A DNA stretch of 58,431 nt from positions 1 to 58,431 of the forward strand of contig JBLHWU010000004.1 in the NCBI GenBank assembly GCA_047629355.1, written 5' to 3'. How positions within the stretch are numbered: the stretch's first letter is position 1; each line of letters starts with the position of its first letter. A program made the position numbers and the translations under genes. This stretch comes from CAYUNA01 sp047629355 (GTDB lineage Bacteria > Bacteroidota > Bacteroidia > Chitinophagales > Saprospiraceae). Below are positions 25,670 through 34,734 of this stretch, in pieces. The notes under the pieces were generated by a model. It worked only from the letters and a program-made list of their open reading frames with translations, did not search any database and was not told the DNA's origin.

Positions 25670-26800
25670 ATGAAATTTACACTACAAAATAACGACCTTG
25701 ATTCTAATGCTCGCGCAGGACTTATCGAGACAGCACACGGTGAAATCCAAACCCCCATTTTCATGCCCGTCGGCACATTGGGAACGGTCAAAGGCGTGCA
25801 TCAGCGAGAGTTGAAAGATGATATAAAAGCGCAGATTATTCTGGGCAATACTTATCATTTATACTTGCGACCAGGTACAGATATTTTACAGAAAGCGGGT
25901 GGCTTACATAAGTTTATTGGTTGGGACAGACCAATTTTGACGGATAGTGGAGGATATCAGGTTTATTCGTTGGGACATCGTCGAAAAATTAAGGAAGAAG
26001 GCGTTACGTTTGCTTCGCATATTGATGGCTCAAAATTGTTCTTTTCACCCGAGCGTGCAATGGACATTCAGAGAGAAATCGGAGCGGATATCATCATGGC
26101 ATTTGATGAATGTACGCCCTACCCTTGCGAATATAAATACGCGAAAAATTCAATGGAATTGACGCACCGTTGGTTGAAAAGATGTTGCGACCATTTTGAC
26201 AATACGCAGCCGCATTATGGCTACGAGCAGACTTTATTTCCAATTGTTCAGGGGAGTACTTACAAAGATTTGCGGAAGCAATCAGCGGAAACCATCGCTT
26301 CTCTTGAACGGGAAGGCAACGCGATTGGCGGACTTTCCACAGGAGAACCTGCGCCAAGTATGTATGAGATGACGGACTTGGTTTGCTCTATTTTGCCGAA
26401 AGACAAGCCGCGTTATTTGATGGGTGTTGGTACGCCAGTTAACTTACTAGAGTGCATTGCTTTGGGCGTCGATATGTTTGACTGTGTGTTGCCAACTCGG
26501 AATGCACGGCATGGGTTGATTTATACTGCCAATGGTATTATGAATATGAAAAATGCGAAGTGGAAGGAAGATTTTTCAGCGATTGATGAGGATAGTCCTG
26601 CGGAAACAAGTCGTAATTTTTCAAAATCTTATCTGCGACATTTGATTCATACTGGAGAATTATTGGGTGGACAAATTACGTCGATTCACAATTTGAGCTT
26701 CTACTTATGGCTGGTTGGCGAAGCACGAAAGCACATCATTGAAGGTGACTTTTTAAGTTGGAAAAATTCGATGGTGAAGGTCTTGGGCCAGCGGTTGTAA
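25670..26800 (+). CDS. tgt: tRNA-guanine transglycosylase lacking zinc cysteines
   Basis: It exchanges guanine-34 for the queuosine precursor in tRNAs for Asn, Asp, His and Tyr. At 376 residues it has the normal length. Catalytic Asp motifs are intact: LTDSGGYQVYSL, GLSTGEP, GVDMFDCVLPTRNARHG. The CxCxxC zinc ligands of the family (E. coli Cys302/304/307) are absent; the equivalent stretch reads SPAETSRNFSKSYLRHL, while the later His in SIHNLSFY is kept. Shortened, zinc-less forms fit what I recall of other Bacteroidota Tgt proteins. It is followed 171 bases later by the LptF/G permease gene. Confidence 0.95.
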   Translation: MKFTLQNNDLDSNARAGLIETAHGEIQTPIFMPVGTLGTVKGVHQRELKDDIKAQIILGNTYHLYLRPGTDILQKAGGLHKFIGWDRPILTDSGGYQVYSLGHRRKIKEEGVTFASHIDGSKLFFSPERAMDIQREIGADIIMAFDECTPYPCEYKYAKNSMELTHRWLKRCCDHFDNTQPHYGYEQTLFPIVQGSTYKDLRKQSAETIASLEREGNAIGGLSTGEPAPSMYEMTDLVCSILPKDKPRYLMGVGTPVNLLECIALGVDMFDCVLPTRNARHGLIYTANGIMNMKNAKWKEDFSAIDEDSPAETSRNFSKSYLRHLIHTGELLGGQITSIHNLSFYLWLVGEARKHIIEGDFLSWKNSMVKVLGQRL

Positions 26801-26971
26801 TTTTAAAAGGTAGTGGTGGATTAAATAGTAAACTTACTTAGCCCCGCCACCAAAAAAGTTAACGTTCAGAAAATGGTTTTGAAAATTGAAATTACCAAAC
26901 GTTTTAAAAATAAAATTTAAAATGCAGCCCGTCCATCCACCTTTGATCGTCTGCCGTCCACCGTCTAAAAT

Positions 26972-28060
26972 ATGCTAAAAAAACTCGACATATACATTAT
27001 TAAAAAGTACCTAAGCACCTTCTTGTTTACGATACTTATTTTTTCACTAATTGCGGTCGTCATTGATTTTAGTGAAAAAGTCGAGGAATTTATTGATGAA
27101 GATTTAGGCACTTATCAAGTCATTACCGAATATTACATCCACTTTGTTTTATTTATCAATGCGCGAATTTTGCCGCTGTATGTGCTGCTATCAGTTATCT
27201 TTTTCACCTCGCGTTTGGCATCAAATACGGAGATAATTTCGATGCTGAGTGCGGGTATTAGTTTTCGGCGCATTATGGTACCTTATTTGACGGCGGCAGG
27301 GATTGTTATGGTGCTTCATTTATTTGCGAATCATTGGCTTGTTCCGATGGCGAATAAGCAACGACTGAAATTTGAACATGCTTACGTTTGGAAAGAATCA
27401 GATAAGGGAAACACAAGGAATGTCCACATGTTTTTGACCTCCAATACGAAAGTTTTTGTGCGAGATTATCACAAGCGAGACAGTATAGCAAGGAAGTTTC
27501 GGTTGGAACATTTTGACGGCACTCAGATGGATTTTATGATAAAAGCCGAAAAATTGACGTGGAAAGGCGCACCCGATAAATGGCAATTGGAAGATTATGA
27601 AATCCGAACATTTGACGGTATCAATGAAACAATTAGAGTGGGGCTGAAAGAAAAACTAGATACTACGATTGCGCTACATCCCACCGATTTTGTGCGCTAC
27701 GAAGACACCAAAGACCAGATTCCTTCCAACGAATTGAGTGCCTTTATTGCCGAAGAAAAACGGCGAGGTATCGGAAATACCAAAGCCTACGAAGTGGAAT
27801 TTCATCGACGGACAGCAGATGCAATTGCGGTACTGATTGTGACGTTAATCGGAATGACTTTAGCAGCGCGGAAGGTGCGCGGTGGTATGGGCTTGCATTT
27901 GGCTACAGGTGTTGCATTGGGTGCAGTTTTTATATTTTTATCTCAATTTTCTATGACTTTTGCACAAAAAGAGACCTTGTCTGCATTTTGGGGCGTCTGG
28001 ATTCCGAATATTGTTTTTGGGGTGATTGCCGCCGTTTTGATATCGAAAGCGCAGAAGTAG
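26972..28060 (+). CDS. LptF/LptG family permease
   Basis: An inner-membrane permease of the lipopolysaccharide export ABC transporter. It has 362 residues. The N-terminus KKLDIYIIKKYLSTFLFTI begins the first helix. There are three hydrophobic segments in the first ~130 residues, a soluble periplasmic beta-jellyroll (about 135-275), and three more helices in the C-terminal 80 residues. MLSAGISFRRIMVPY is the coupling-helix region. It follows tgt, as in many Bacteroidota. LptF and LptG cannot be told apart here with confidence. Confidence 0.9.
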   Translation: MLKKLDIYIIKKYLSTFLFTILIFSLIAVVIDFSEKVEEFIDEDLGTYQVITEYYIHFVLFINARILPLYVLLSVIFFTSRLASNTEIISMLSAGISFRRIMVPYLTAAGIVMVLHLFANHWLVPMANKQRLKFEHAYVWKESDKGNTRNVHMFLTSNTKVFVRDYHKRDSIARKFRLEHFDGTQMDFMIKAEKLTWKGAPDKWQLEDYEIRTFDGINETIRVGLKEKLDTTIALHPTDFVRYEDTKDQIPSNELSAFIAEEKRRGIGNTKAYEVEFHRRTADAIAVLIVTLIGMTLAARKVRGGMGLHLATGVALGAVFIFLSQFSMTFAQKETLSAFWGVWIPNIVFGVIAAVLISKAQK

Positions 28061-28129
28061 CGATGCTTTTTTAGAAAAATAAAGATTGATTAGAGAACTT
28101 ACCGACCTTTCTTCCGTTATTTTTGTAGC

Positions 28130-28190
28130 GGCGACTTCAGTAGCCAAGCCACCTCACTATTAGCTAAGCAACTTGGTGACTAAAGTCGCC
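28130..28190. repeat. Imperfect hairpin repeat, family C copy 1
   Basis: GGCGACTTCAGTAGCCAAG pairs with CTTGGTGACTAAAGTCGCC. The right arm nearly matches that at 42260-42276 (CTTGGCGACTAAAGTCGCC). It is intergenic and non-coding. Confidence 0.65.
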
Positions 28191-28218
28191 CTTACATTAA
28201 AGTTTCAATCAATAATTT

Positions 28219-29373
28219 ATGAAAAATCTTCACTTCCTACTATTAATTCTACTCTTGGCAAGTTGCAATTCCATAAATCCACCGTCCGACAATAAAGTAA
28301 AAGCAGCCGTTGAAAATGGAGAAGAAGGCTTTGACGCATTTTTGGATAAAATCGAATTGCCGAAAGGTTTTAAAATTGAATTGTACGCTGAAAATGTCCC
28401 AAATGCCCGCTCGATGTGTCTGTCTCCAAGCGGAACACTTTTCGTTGGTACACGGGGCGCAGGTAATGTTTATGCGTTAAAAGACACCGATGGTGATTTT
28501 AAAATTGATAAAAAATACACCTTGGCAGAAGGCTTAGAAATGCCGAATGGAGTAGCATTGAAAGATGGTGATTTGTATGTGGCGGAGTACAATCGGATTT
28601 TGAAATTTAAAGACATTGAAGCGATTTTAAATCAACCTAAATATGAAGTCGTTACAGATAACTATCCTTCTAAAAAACACCACGGCTGGAAATATATCGC
28701 CTTCGGTCCTGATGGAAAATTGTACATTCCCGTTGGCGCACCGTGCAATATTTGCGAATCAGACGATAAAATTTTCAACTCAATGACCCGTATCAATTCT
28801 GACGGGACGAATCGAGAAATCATTGCGGAAGGCATCCGAAATTCTGTCGGTTTTGATTGGCACCCAGAAACGGGCGAGTTATGGTTTACAGACAACGGAC
28901 GAGATTGGATGGGCGATGACAAACCTGCTTGTGAATTAAATCACGCACCTAAAGATGGCATGCACTTCGGCTACCCATACTGCCACCAAGGTGATATTCT
29001 TGATCCGAAACTGGGCGACGGAAAAAACTGCGATGATTATACACCGCCCGTGCAAAACTTGGGCGCACACGTCGCTGCTTTAGGTATGGAATTTTATACT
29101 GGGAATCAATTCCCTGCCAATTATAAAAATCAGATTTTCATTGCGGAACATGGTTCTTGGAATCGGAGTAAGAAGGTTGGTTATCAAATAACGGCAGTGA
29201 CCGTAGAAAACGGAAAAGCGGTGAATTCACAGCCCTTTGCGACGGGTTGGTTGGACAAAACGGATGATGAAGCTTGGGGACGTCCAGTGGATGTAGAAAT
29301 GCTGCCAGATGGCTCTATGTTGATTTCTGATGATTTTGCGGATGCGATTTATCGGGTTTCTTATGAAGGGTAG
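28219..29373 (+). CDS. PQQ-dependent sugar (sorbosone-type) dehydrogenase lipoprotein
   Basis: 384 residues. Signal peptide with lipobox LLLASC (Cys16). The mature part is a six-bladed beta-propeller of the glucose/sorbosone dehydrogenase family, with GVALKDGDLYVAEYNRI, HHGWKYIAFGPDGKLYIPVGAPCNIC, NSVGFDWHPETGELWFTDNGRDWMGDD and FIAEHGSWNRS. It probably oxidises a sugar or aldehyde in the periplasm using PQQ. No PQQ synthesis genes are in the window. It is preceded by the family C hairpin. The substrate is unknown. Confidence 0.9.
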   Translation: MKNLHFLLLILLLASCNSINPPSDNKVKAAVENGEEGFDAFLDKIELPKGFKIELYAENVPNARSMCLSPSGTLFVGTRGAGNVYALKDTDGDFKIDKKYTLAEGLEMPNGVALKDGDLYVAEYNRILKFKDIEAILNQPKYEVVTDNYPSKKHHGWKYIAFGPDGKLYIPVGAPCNICESDDKIFNSMTRINSDGTNREIIAEGIRNSVGFDWHPETGELWFTDNGRDWMGDDKPACELNHAPKDGMHFGYPYCHQGDILDPKLGDGKNCDDYTPPVQNLGAHVAALGMEFYTGNQFPANYKNQIFIAEHGSWNRSKKVGYQITAVTVENGKAVNSQPFATGWLDKTDDEAWGRPVDVEMLPDGSMLISDDFADAIYRVSYEG

Positions 29374-29555
29374 AGAAGAGGAAAATGATGAAATACAGAG
29401 TTGTATATTTAGTAAATAAATACAAATCTATCTTATTGTAAATTTATCGTTCATCATTTATAATTCAATATTTGGCGAAGACATTGCCTTTAATTTGCAA
29501 GTCTAAATTTTAAAGATGATGCGTACAGCCTGTGGCAGCAAGGGTATATTCTTGG

Positions 29556-29592
29556 GGACGAGCAATAATTTTATAAAAATTATTGCTCGTCC
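29556..29592. terminator. 17-bp palindrome between convergent genes
   Basis: GGACGAGCAATAATTTT-ATA-AAAATTATTGCTCGTCC is a perfect inverted repeat 20 bases before the prfA stop and 183 bases after the dehydrogenase stop. It is placed to terminate both genes. Confidence 0.55.
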
Positions 29593-29611
29593 TAAAACTT
29601 CTTTTTTAAAT

Positions 29612-30688
29612 TTAATCCACATCCATCTCCTTCAACTTCTCCGTATTTTCAAACAATTGCAACTCTTCAATAATACCCCCAATATCTCCTGCAATAATCG
29701 TTTGTAAACTAAAATTCTTAGAATCGCCTGTCAATCGGTGATCAGTTACTCGATTTTGTGGATAATTATAAGTCCGAATTTTATCCGAACGATCACCCGA
29801 ACCAATCAATGATTTCCGACTGGAAGCCACCTCGTTTTCATAAGCAATTCGCTGTGAATCGTACATTTTTTGATAAAGCCGTTGCAAGGCAATTACCCGG
29901 TTTTTTATCTGCGACCGTGCATCCGTACTTTCCGCCACAGCACCCGTCGGAATGTGCGTAAAGCGAACACCTGATTCCGTTTTGTTGACGTGCTGTCCAC
30001 CCGCACCACTCGCGCGGAAAGTATCCGTTCGCAAATCTGCTTTGTTGATGTTCACATCTTCCATAATCAGCTTAGGCATCACAACAACGGTTGCTGCCGA
30101 AGTATGCACTCGCCCTTGCGACTCCGTTTGTGGGATTCGCTGAACTCGATGTGCACCCGATTCAAATTTTAGCGTACCATAGACGTCTTCGCCCGTGATT
30201 TCTATCACCAATTTACTGTAACCACCCGCTGCGTTTTCGTTTTCAGAGACAACCTCCGTTTTCCAACCTTTCGTAGAAAAGTATTTGTTGTACATGCGGA
30301 ATAAATCACCCGCAAAAATCGCTGCTTCATCACCACCTGCACCTGACCGAATTTCAAAAATCACATCACGCTCGTCCTCTGGGTCTTTCGGTATAATTAA
30401 AAATTTCAGTTTATCCTCGAACTCTCCTTGTTGCGGCAAGAGTTCGTCCAATTCCATCTTCGCCATTTCCTTCATTTCCAAATCATCCTCTTTTGCCATC
30501 TCTCGCGCCGTCTTAATGTTGCCCATTAATTCTTTAAATGCGTCATACACGACCACGATTTTCTTGAGGTCTTTATATTCCTTACTGATTTTGGCGTAGC
30601 GTTCCATGTCTGTGATGACCTCGGGGTCAGACATTTGCTCCTCCAAATTCTTATAACGGTCTTTTAATGAATCTAATTTATCTAACAT
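29612..30688 (-). CDS. prfA: Peptide chain release factor 1
   Basis: It recognises UAA and UAG and triggers peptide release. At 358 residues it has the normal length. The catalytic GGQ is in SGAGGQHVNKTESGVR. The codon-recognition region reads RIPQTESQGRVHTSAATV, with a P-x-T tripeptide (PQT, where E. coli has PAT). The N-terminal coiled-coil domain and the IRSGAGGDEAAIFAGDLFRMY block are intact. The start gives MLDKLDSLKDRY as usual. No hemK/prmC is adjacent. Confidence 0.97.
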   Translation of the reverse strand: MLDKLDSLKDRYKNLEEQMSDPEVITDMERYAKISKEYKDLKKIVVVYDAFKELMGNIKTAREMAKEDDLEMKEMAKMELDELLPQQGEFEDKLKFLIIPKDPEDERDVIFEIRSGAGGDEAAIFAGDLFRMYNKYFSTKGWKTEVVSENENAAGGYSKLVIEITGEDVYGTLKFESGAHRVQRIPQTESQGRVHTSAATVVVMPKLIMEDVNINKADLRTDTFRASGAGGQHVNKTESGVRFTHIPTGAVAESTDARSQIKNRVIALQRLYQKMYDSQRIAYENEVASSRKSLIGSGDRSDKIRTYNYPQNRVTDHRLTGDSKNFSLQTIIAGDIGGIIEELQLFENTEKLKEMDVD

Positions 30689-31792
30689 TGATTTGTATAT
30701 TATGTGTATTGGTCTATGAGTAGGAAACCAATCGAGATAATCGAGTTAATTTAAGCAATCGAATCAAATAGAAAAGCTACCAGAAGAGGTGTTTAATAAT
30801 ACAGTACATAAATTTATTTTTAAAAATTTGCGCAAAGATAGGATTTACACTTATTTAAATCAAAAACCGATGCGTAATTTTCAAAAATGGGTCGTTTATT
30901 TTTTTCAAAAGGCAGAAATATTTGCTTGAAAAATTGATAAAAGAGGTGTTTTAAAAACACATTTCAATAAAAAGAATAAATATATATAATAAATTATTAA
31001 AATTTACATTCGTTTTTTGTTACAAATAAACCATTTTCTGAAGAGGGAATTACTAGCTAAATCTTAACAAGGTATGCTCGTCAAAGAAGTAAATTATCAC
31101 ATCCGTTTATCACTGATTTTCATACTCTTCGTCAATAAAGCGTCAATTTTTTTTGTTGATTTTTTAGACTAATTTTCAGCAAACATTAAAATAAAAATAT
31201 ATTACAAGTAATAAAATAGCCTTTTTATATTAAATATTTATATATCAGCCCTGTCACAAAAAAAAATGGAGAAGTATAGAAAAAAAGACATATTTGTGCT
31301 ATTTTGCATCCGAAATAAAAATCCGATTTAATAAACAAAGGCATTAATAAATTTTCAGCACCAATACCTTCTTTTAGTGCTGAATTCTTATATTTTGCTT
31401 GCTTCACAGCCTTTAAGCTGGACTTTCCCATCAATCGTTTTTAGGGCGAAGAACTTAGAAAATCGTCTAAAATTTCCCAACTACCGTTTAAAGTATTTAT
31501 AAAATAAAACCTGCACAAATTGTGTAGTACAAGTCTTATTTTTTAGCTATTTGATGTGACAATCAATTGGCTAAATTAAACGTGCTAACATTGCAATAAT
31601 TTGTAATTTGTATCTTTTTGTAATATATAGTTTAAAATTTTATGTATTAGAAAATTATTATTTTTGAATAACTTTTGTTTATTTTGGGCTGGGAATCAGT
31701 TGTGTTAAACATTACGTTATCTTTTAATTTCACAACTTGGCATTGTTTTAGCAAATTCTGTAACAGAATTAATTAATTAAAAAAACATAGAT
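30689..31792. other. 1.1-kb AT-rich region with no recognised gene
   Basis: Between prfA and the first ArsR-like gene. It is strongly AT-rich, with several T and A runs. A 69-codon reading frame on the minus strand (31225-31434) has no family resemblance and atypical composition, and is not called. No tRNA, riboswitch or element end was recognised. Confidence 0.5.
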
Positions 31793-32131
31793 ATGAGAAA
31801 GCAAAAAAATGAGACTGTCGTCCTCAAAAAGGGGAAACACGACATTGCTTTAGACTACGCCGAACTACGCAAGGCTGTTTTAGTCTTACGAGCGGTTAAC
31901 CACAAATTACGTCAAAGAATTATTGATTTACTGGATGAGCACGAACGAATGACCGTGACTGACATCTACATCAAACTTCGCTTGGAGCAATCCGTTGCTT
32001 CCCAGCATTTAGCTATCCTGCGCCGAGCCGGCGTCGTCGTTACTGAAAGACATGGCAAATTTATCTACTATGCAATCGACAAAGCACGATTGGATCAAAT
32101 TTCTCGATTGGTAGAGGAGTTGGCTGCGTAA
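31793..32131 (+). CDS. ArsR-type winged-helix regulator 1
   Basis: 112 residues. The helix-turn-helix core is LRQRIIDLLDEHERMTVTDIYIKLRLEQSVASQHLAILRRAGVVVTERHGKFIYYAI, ending in the wing motif. There are no cysteines and no ELCVCDL-type metal site, so metal sensing is unlikely. A variable basic N-terminus precedes it. It is followed 476 bases later by a second member of the same family on the same strand. The target is unknown. Confidence 0.9.
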   Translation: MRKQKNETVVLKKGKHDIALDYAELRKAVLVLRAVNHKLRQRIIDLLDEHERMTVTDIYIKLRLEQSVASQHLAILRRAGVVVTERHGKFIYYAIDKARLDQISRLVEELAA

Positions 32132-32342
32132 ACATTTGTACAATTTGAAAAAAAATGGCTAATCAAAATTTGTCAGCGGAGGGCTGTCAAATCTAAATTC
32201 GCCTATTTTTTTTATTTTTTTTTAAAACACTATTATTTTTACTCCCGTGAATAAAAAAAATATGGAATAAACTGATTTACAGTACATAATGCATGTTTAT
32301 TTTTTATGTTACGGTAGCAATTTTGCTAAAAAGACGTAACAA

Positions 32343-32382
32343 AAAAATGCTGTAAACCGGTTGGCTTACAGCATTTTTTATT
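32343..32382 (+). terminator. Rho-independent terminator
   Basis: AAAAAATGCTGTAA pairs with TTACAGCATTTTTT around ACCGGTTGGC. It lies 212 bases beyond the stop of regulator 1, leaving a long 3' UTR. The rest of 32132-32607 is AT-rich with nothing recognised. Confidence 0.8.
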
Positions 32383-32607
32383 TGTTTATTTTGATAAAAT
32401 GAATAAAAAACTCATATTTGCTATTCACATTAGTTAAAGGCTAAGATAAAGGTATATTTTTAAAGGTTTTCTAAAGGTTTGAATTACACATTGAGAATGA
32501 GATAAATAAAAAGTGAAATATCTTTTATTGGATAAATACCTATTTGTTTAAATACGTATCTGTTCAAAAGCTATTATTGTTCATTACTCCAAATTTTATT
32601 AACTTCT

Positions 32608-32922
32608 ATGAGAAAGGCTAAGGTAAATATTAACAAAGAGAAACTGCAAGAGTCTTCTGAGATTCTAAGAGCGTTGGCACATCCGCTCCGATTGAAAATT
32701 TTAGAGTTTATTGATTCTAATGACTTAATCAACGTCAATAAAATTTACAATACGCTAAAATTAGAACAGTCGATTACTTCTCAACACTTACGCATCCTCC
32801 GATTGGCGGGATTGGTAGAAACGCAGCGAGATGGAAAATTCATTCATTACAGTTTGAATTACGAAAAAATTTCGCACTCTGTCAATGCGATTCGGTCATT
32901 TTTGGATGATGACGCCGAGTAA
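32608..32922 (+). CDS. ArsR-type winged-helix regulator 2
   Basis: 104 residues, a paralogue of the gene at 31793. Shared text includes LR.LAHPLRLKILEFI, IYNTLKLEQSITSQHLRILRLAGLVETQRDGKFIHYSL. It too lacks metal-binding cysteines. It has its own upstream region and terminator, so the two regulators are separately transcribed. The target is unknown. Confidence 0.9.
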   Translation: MRKAKVNINKEKLQESSEILRALAHPLRLKILEFIDSNDLINVNKIYNTLKLEQSITSQHLRILRLAGLVETQRDGKFIHYSLNYEKISHSVNAIRSFLDDDAE

Positions 32923-32950
32923 TTTATTCGTCGTATTGGTCTAAATAAAA

Positions 32951-32988
32951 AAAGGGAAAAGATAAAATTAATTTTATCTTTTCCCTTG
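32951..32988 (+). terminator. Terminator of regulator 2
   Basis: AAGGGAAAAGATAAAA-TTAA-TTTTATCTTTTCCCTT is a perfect stem 29 bases after the stop. It is A/T-rich outside and could serve both strands, as the next gene is convergent. Confidence 0.7.
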
Positions 32989-33078
32989 ATCCTTTCTTGT
33001 GGTATCCATAAGAAAGGATTAGATTATATTGTCTATTATTATCTGTCAAGTAGCAGCCGTCATAAGCTGTAAAAATAC

Positions 33079-34587
33079 TTAGGCTGCTAGTTCATTAATC
33101 ATTTCTTTTCTAAAAATCAATACTCGTAGGAATTGTTCCACCTCCGTTTCCCACAACCCCCATGCCTGTGAGGAACGTTCCCAACCTAATTTCATTTTTT
33201 CTAACAAGTGTGGTGAGGTTTTGTAAGCAGCTTCGTAAAGTAGATTTTTATAATAATCATTGTCCCAAAAGTTGGATGGCGCAGCAACCAACCATTGCTG
33301 AAATCTTCCAATTGTCAGCATCGCCAAGTGGTCACTCCACAAATGGGACACGCCAATGAGTAATTGTAAAATAGGCGACTTTTCGTTCAGCAAATGACGA
33401 TTCTTTTCTAAATGTTGCGTAGCAATTTGATGAAAAATGTCAGGTGATAAAACTTCTGAAATCGCCAACATTTGTTTTGTTTTCCACAAATCTGAATTAC
33501 CCAGATGTAGCCACATTTCCAATAAGGGTTTCGCCCAGTCCTTATTTTTATGTAGAATAGTCGCTTCTACCATTGCCTTAATCAACGTTTTTGACCATTC
33601 ATTTTGATAAAATAATTTCAATACTTTTTCTGGTGAACCGGCAAAGAAATCTTCCCAACGCGACGGCGGAATTGTTGCCAGCATTTGGTGTAAAATACCG
33701 GTCTTCTGCCCAGCGTATTTCTTCGATTTTGTATCAATCCCATCTCGAATTGCGGTCTCGTCTGGCTCATCGGGTAAGTCTATTTTTAAATGTTCCTTCT
33801 CAAAATAAATCAACGCTTCAATCCGCAAATACATTCGTTCAACCAATTCTGAATCAGGTATCGCTACCAATAAATTAGCTGCTGCTGTTCGAATTTCCTT
33901 CCGCCCATCATACAAGCAATCTTCCAAAAATACTTCATCTGTTTTGGACAATCCAATACTTAAACCTTGTAAAAAAGCAACCTTATCCCGCCAACTCTCT
34001 TTATCCCAAGTTGCCAACATGATTTCCAATGTATTTAAAGGATCTTGTTCTCGAAAAGAGGTTAAAAAAGCAATTCGTTCTTCCTTGCTGCCTGTTGCCC
34101 AAGTATCAGGCGAAGGGAGTATTTCCAAAGTTTGCCAAGCTGGATTTTGCTCCAATAGCCACCATCCTCGCTTACCGATTGCTTTTTTTATTTTTTGCCA
34201 AAATGCTCTTGATTCCAAACATTTATTCAATAAGTCAGGTAAATTTTTTGGTGATAATTGCTTTTTATTTTTTTCTAAATGAGTGATAAATTCTGGCAAA
34301 GCTCGCTCATAGTCTCCATTCAAAATTAAATTCAAATGGTGCGTCGATTTTGGACTCGCAATTTGTTCATTCGAATCATCAATAGCTATCTTGCTTTTAC
34401 CTTGAAATATTGGCAATAGAAATGCCGCCTTATTAACCTGAGCAAAAAATGCCGCGCTTTCTAAGAGGATTTGCGTTTCTTCTGCGTCCATATGGATGCC
34501 GTGGTTGGCGAGGTTGTTTTTAGTCGCGTCAGAGAGGTGACTGCGCTCTGTACCGAGTAAGGCGACTTTAGATAATTCTTTCCACAT
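33079..34587 (-). CDS. DUF5691 protein
   Basis: 502 residues, matching DUF5691 from its first line (MWKELSKVALLGTERSHL, ETQILLESAAFFAQVNKAAF). It is a helical, HEAT-like protein with many short paired helices and no signal peptide, so it is probably cytoplasmic. In other genomes the family often sits with a SWIM zinc-finger protein, a MoxR-type ATPase and a VWA protein; none of these is present here. It is divergent from topB. The function is unknown. Confidence 0.85.
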   Translation of the reverse strand: MWKELSKVALLGTERSHLSDATKNNLANHGIHMDAEETQILLESAAFFAQVNKAAFLLPIFQGKSKIAIDDSNEQIASPKSTHHLNLILNGDYERALPEFITHLEKNKKQLSPKNLPDLLNKCLESRAFWQKIKKAIGKRGWWLLEQNPAWQTLEILPSPDTWATGSKEERIAFLTSFREQDPLNTLEIMLATWDKESWRDKVAFLQGLSIGLSKTDEVFLEDCLYDGRKEIRTAAANLLVAIPDSELVERMYLRIEALIYFEKEHLKIDLPDEPDETAIRDGIDTKSKKYAGQKTGILHQMLATIPPSRWEDFFAGSPEKVLKLFYQNEWSKTLIKAMVEATILHKNKDWAKPLLEMWLHLGNSDLWKTKQMLAISEVLSPDIFHQIATQHLEKNRHLLNEKSPILQLLIGVSHLWSDHLAMLTIGRFQQWLVAAPSNFWDNDYYKNLLYEAAYKTSPHLLEKMKLGWERSSQAWGLWETEVEQFLRVLIFRKEMINELAA

Positions 34588-34661
34588 TGACTTTTAATGA
34601 CAAAGATATTTATTTTAGGAGTTTTTAAAAAACATTTTAAAGTTAAATGAAATATTTTTAT

Positions 34662-34687
34662 TACTTTTGTTTTAAAATAAAACAAAA
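34662..34687 (+). promoter_or_regulatory. topB promoter with overlapping palindrome
   Basis: TACTTTTG at 34662-34669 matches TAnnTTTG. It is overlapped by a palindrome, TTTTGTTTTA-AAA-TAAAACAAAA (34665-34687), in a position where a repressor would block transcription. The predicted leader is about 60 bases. Confidence 0.4.
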
Positions 34688-34734
34688 CAGGGAGTGGGAA
34701 ATCAATAGTCTATTCCCTAACGTAACCTAATATC

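Noticed and set aside
31225..31434. 69-codon reading frame on the minus strand in the prfA-ArsR gap
   Set aside because: Phe/Tyr/Lys-rich translation with no family resemblance, in highly AT-rich DNA and without a promoter or ribosome-binding context.
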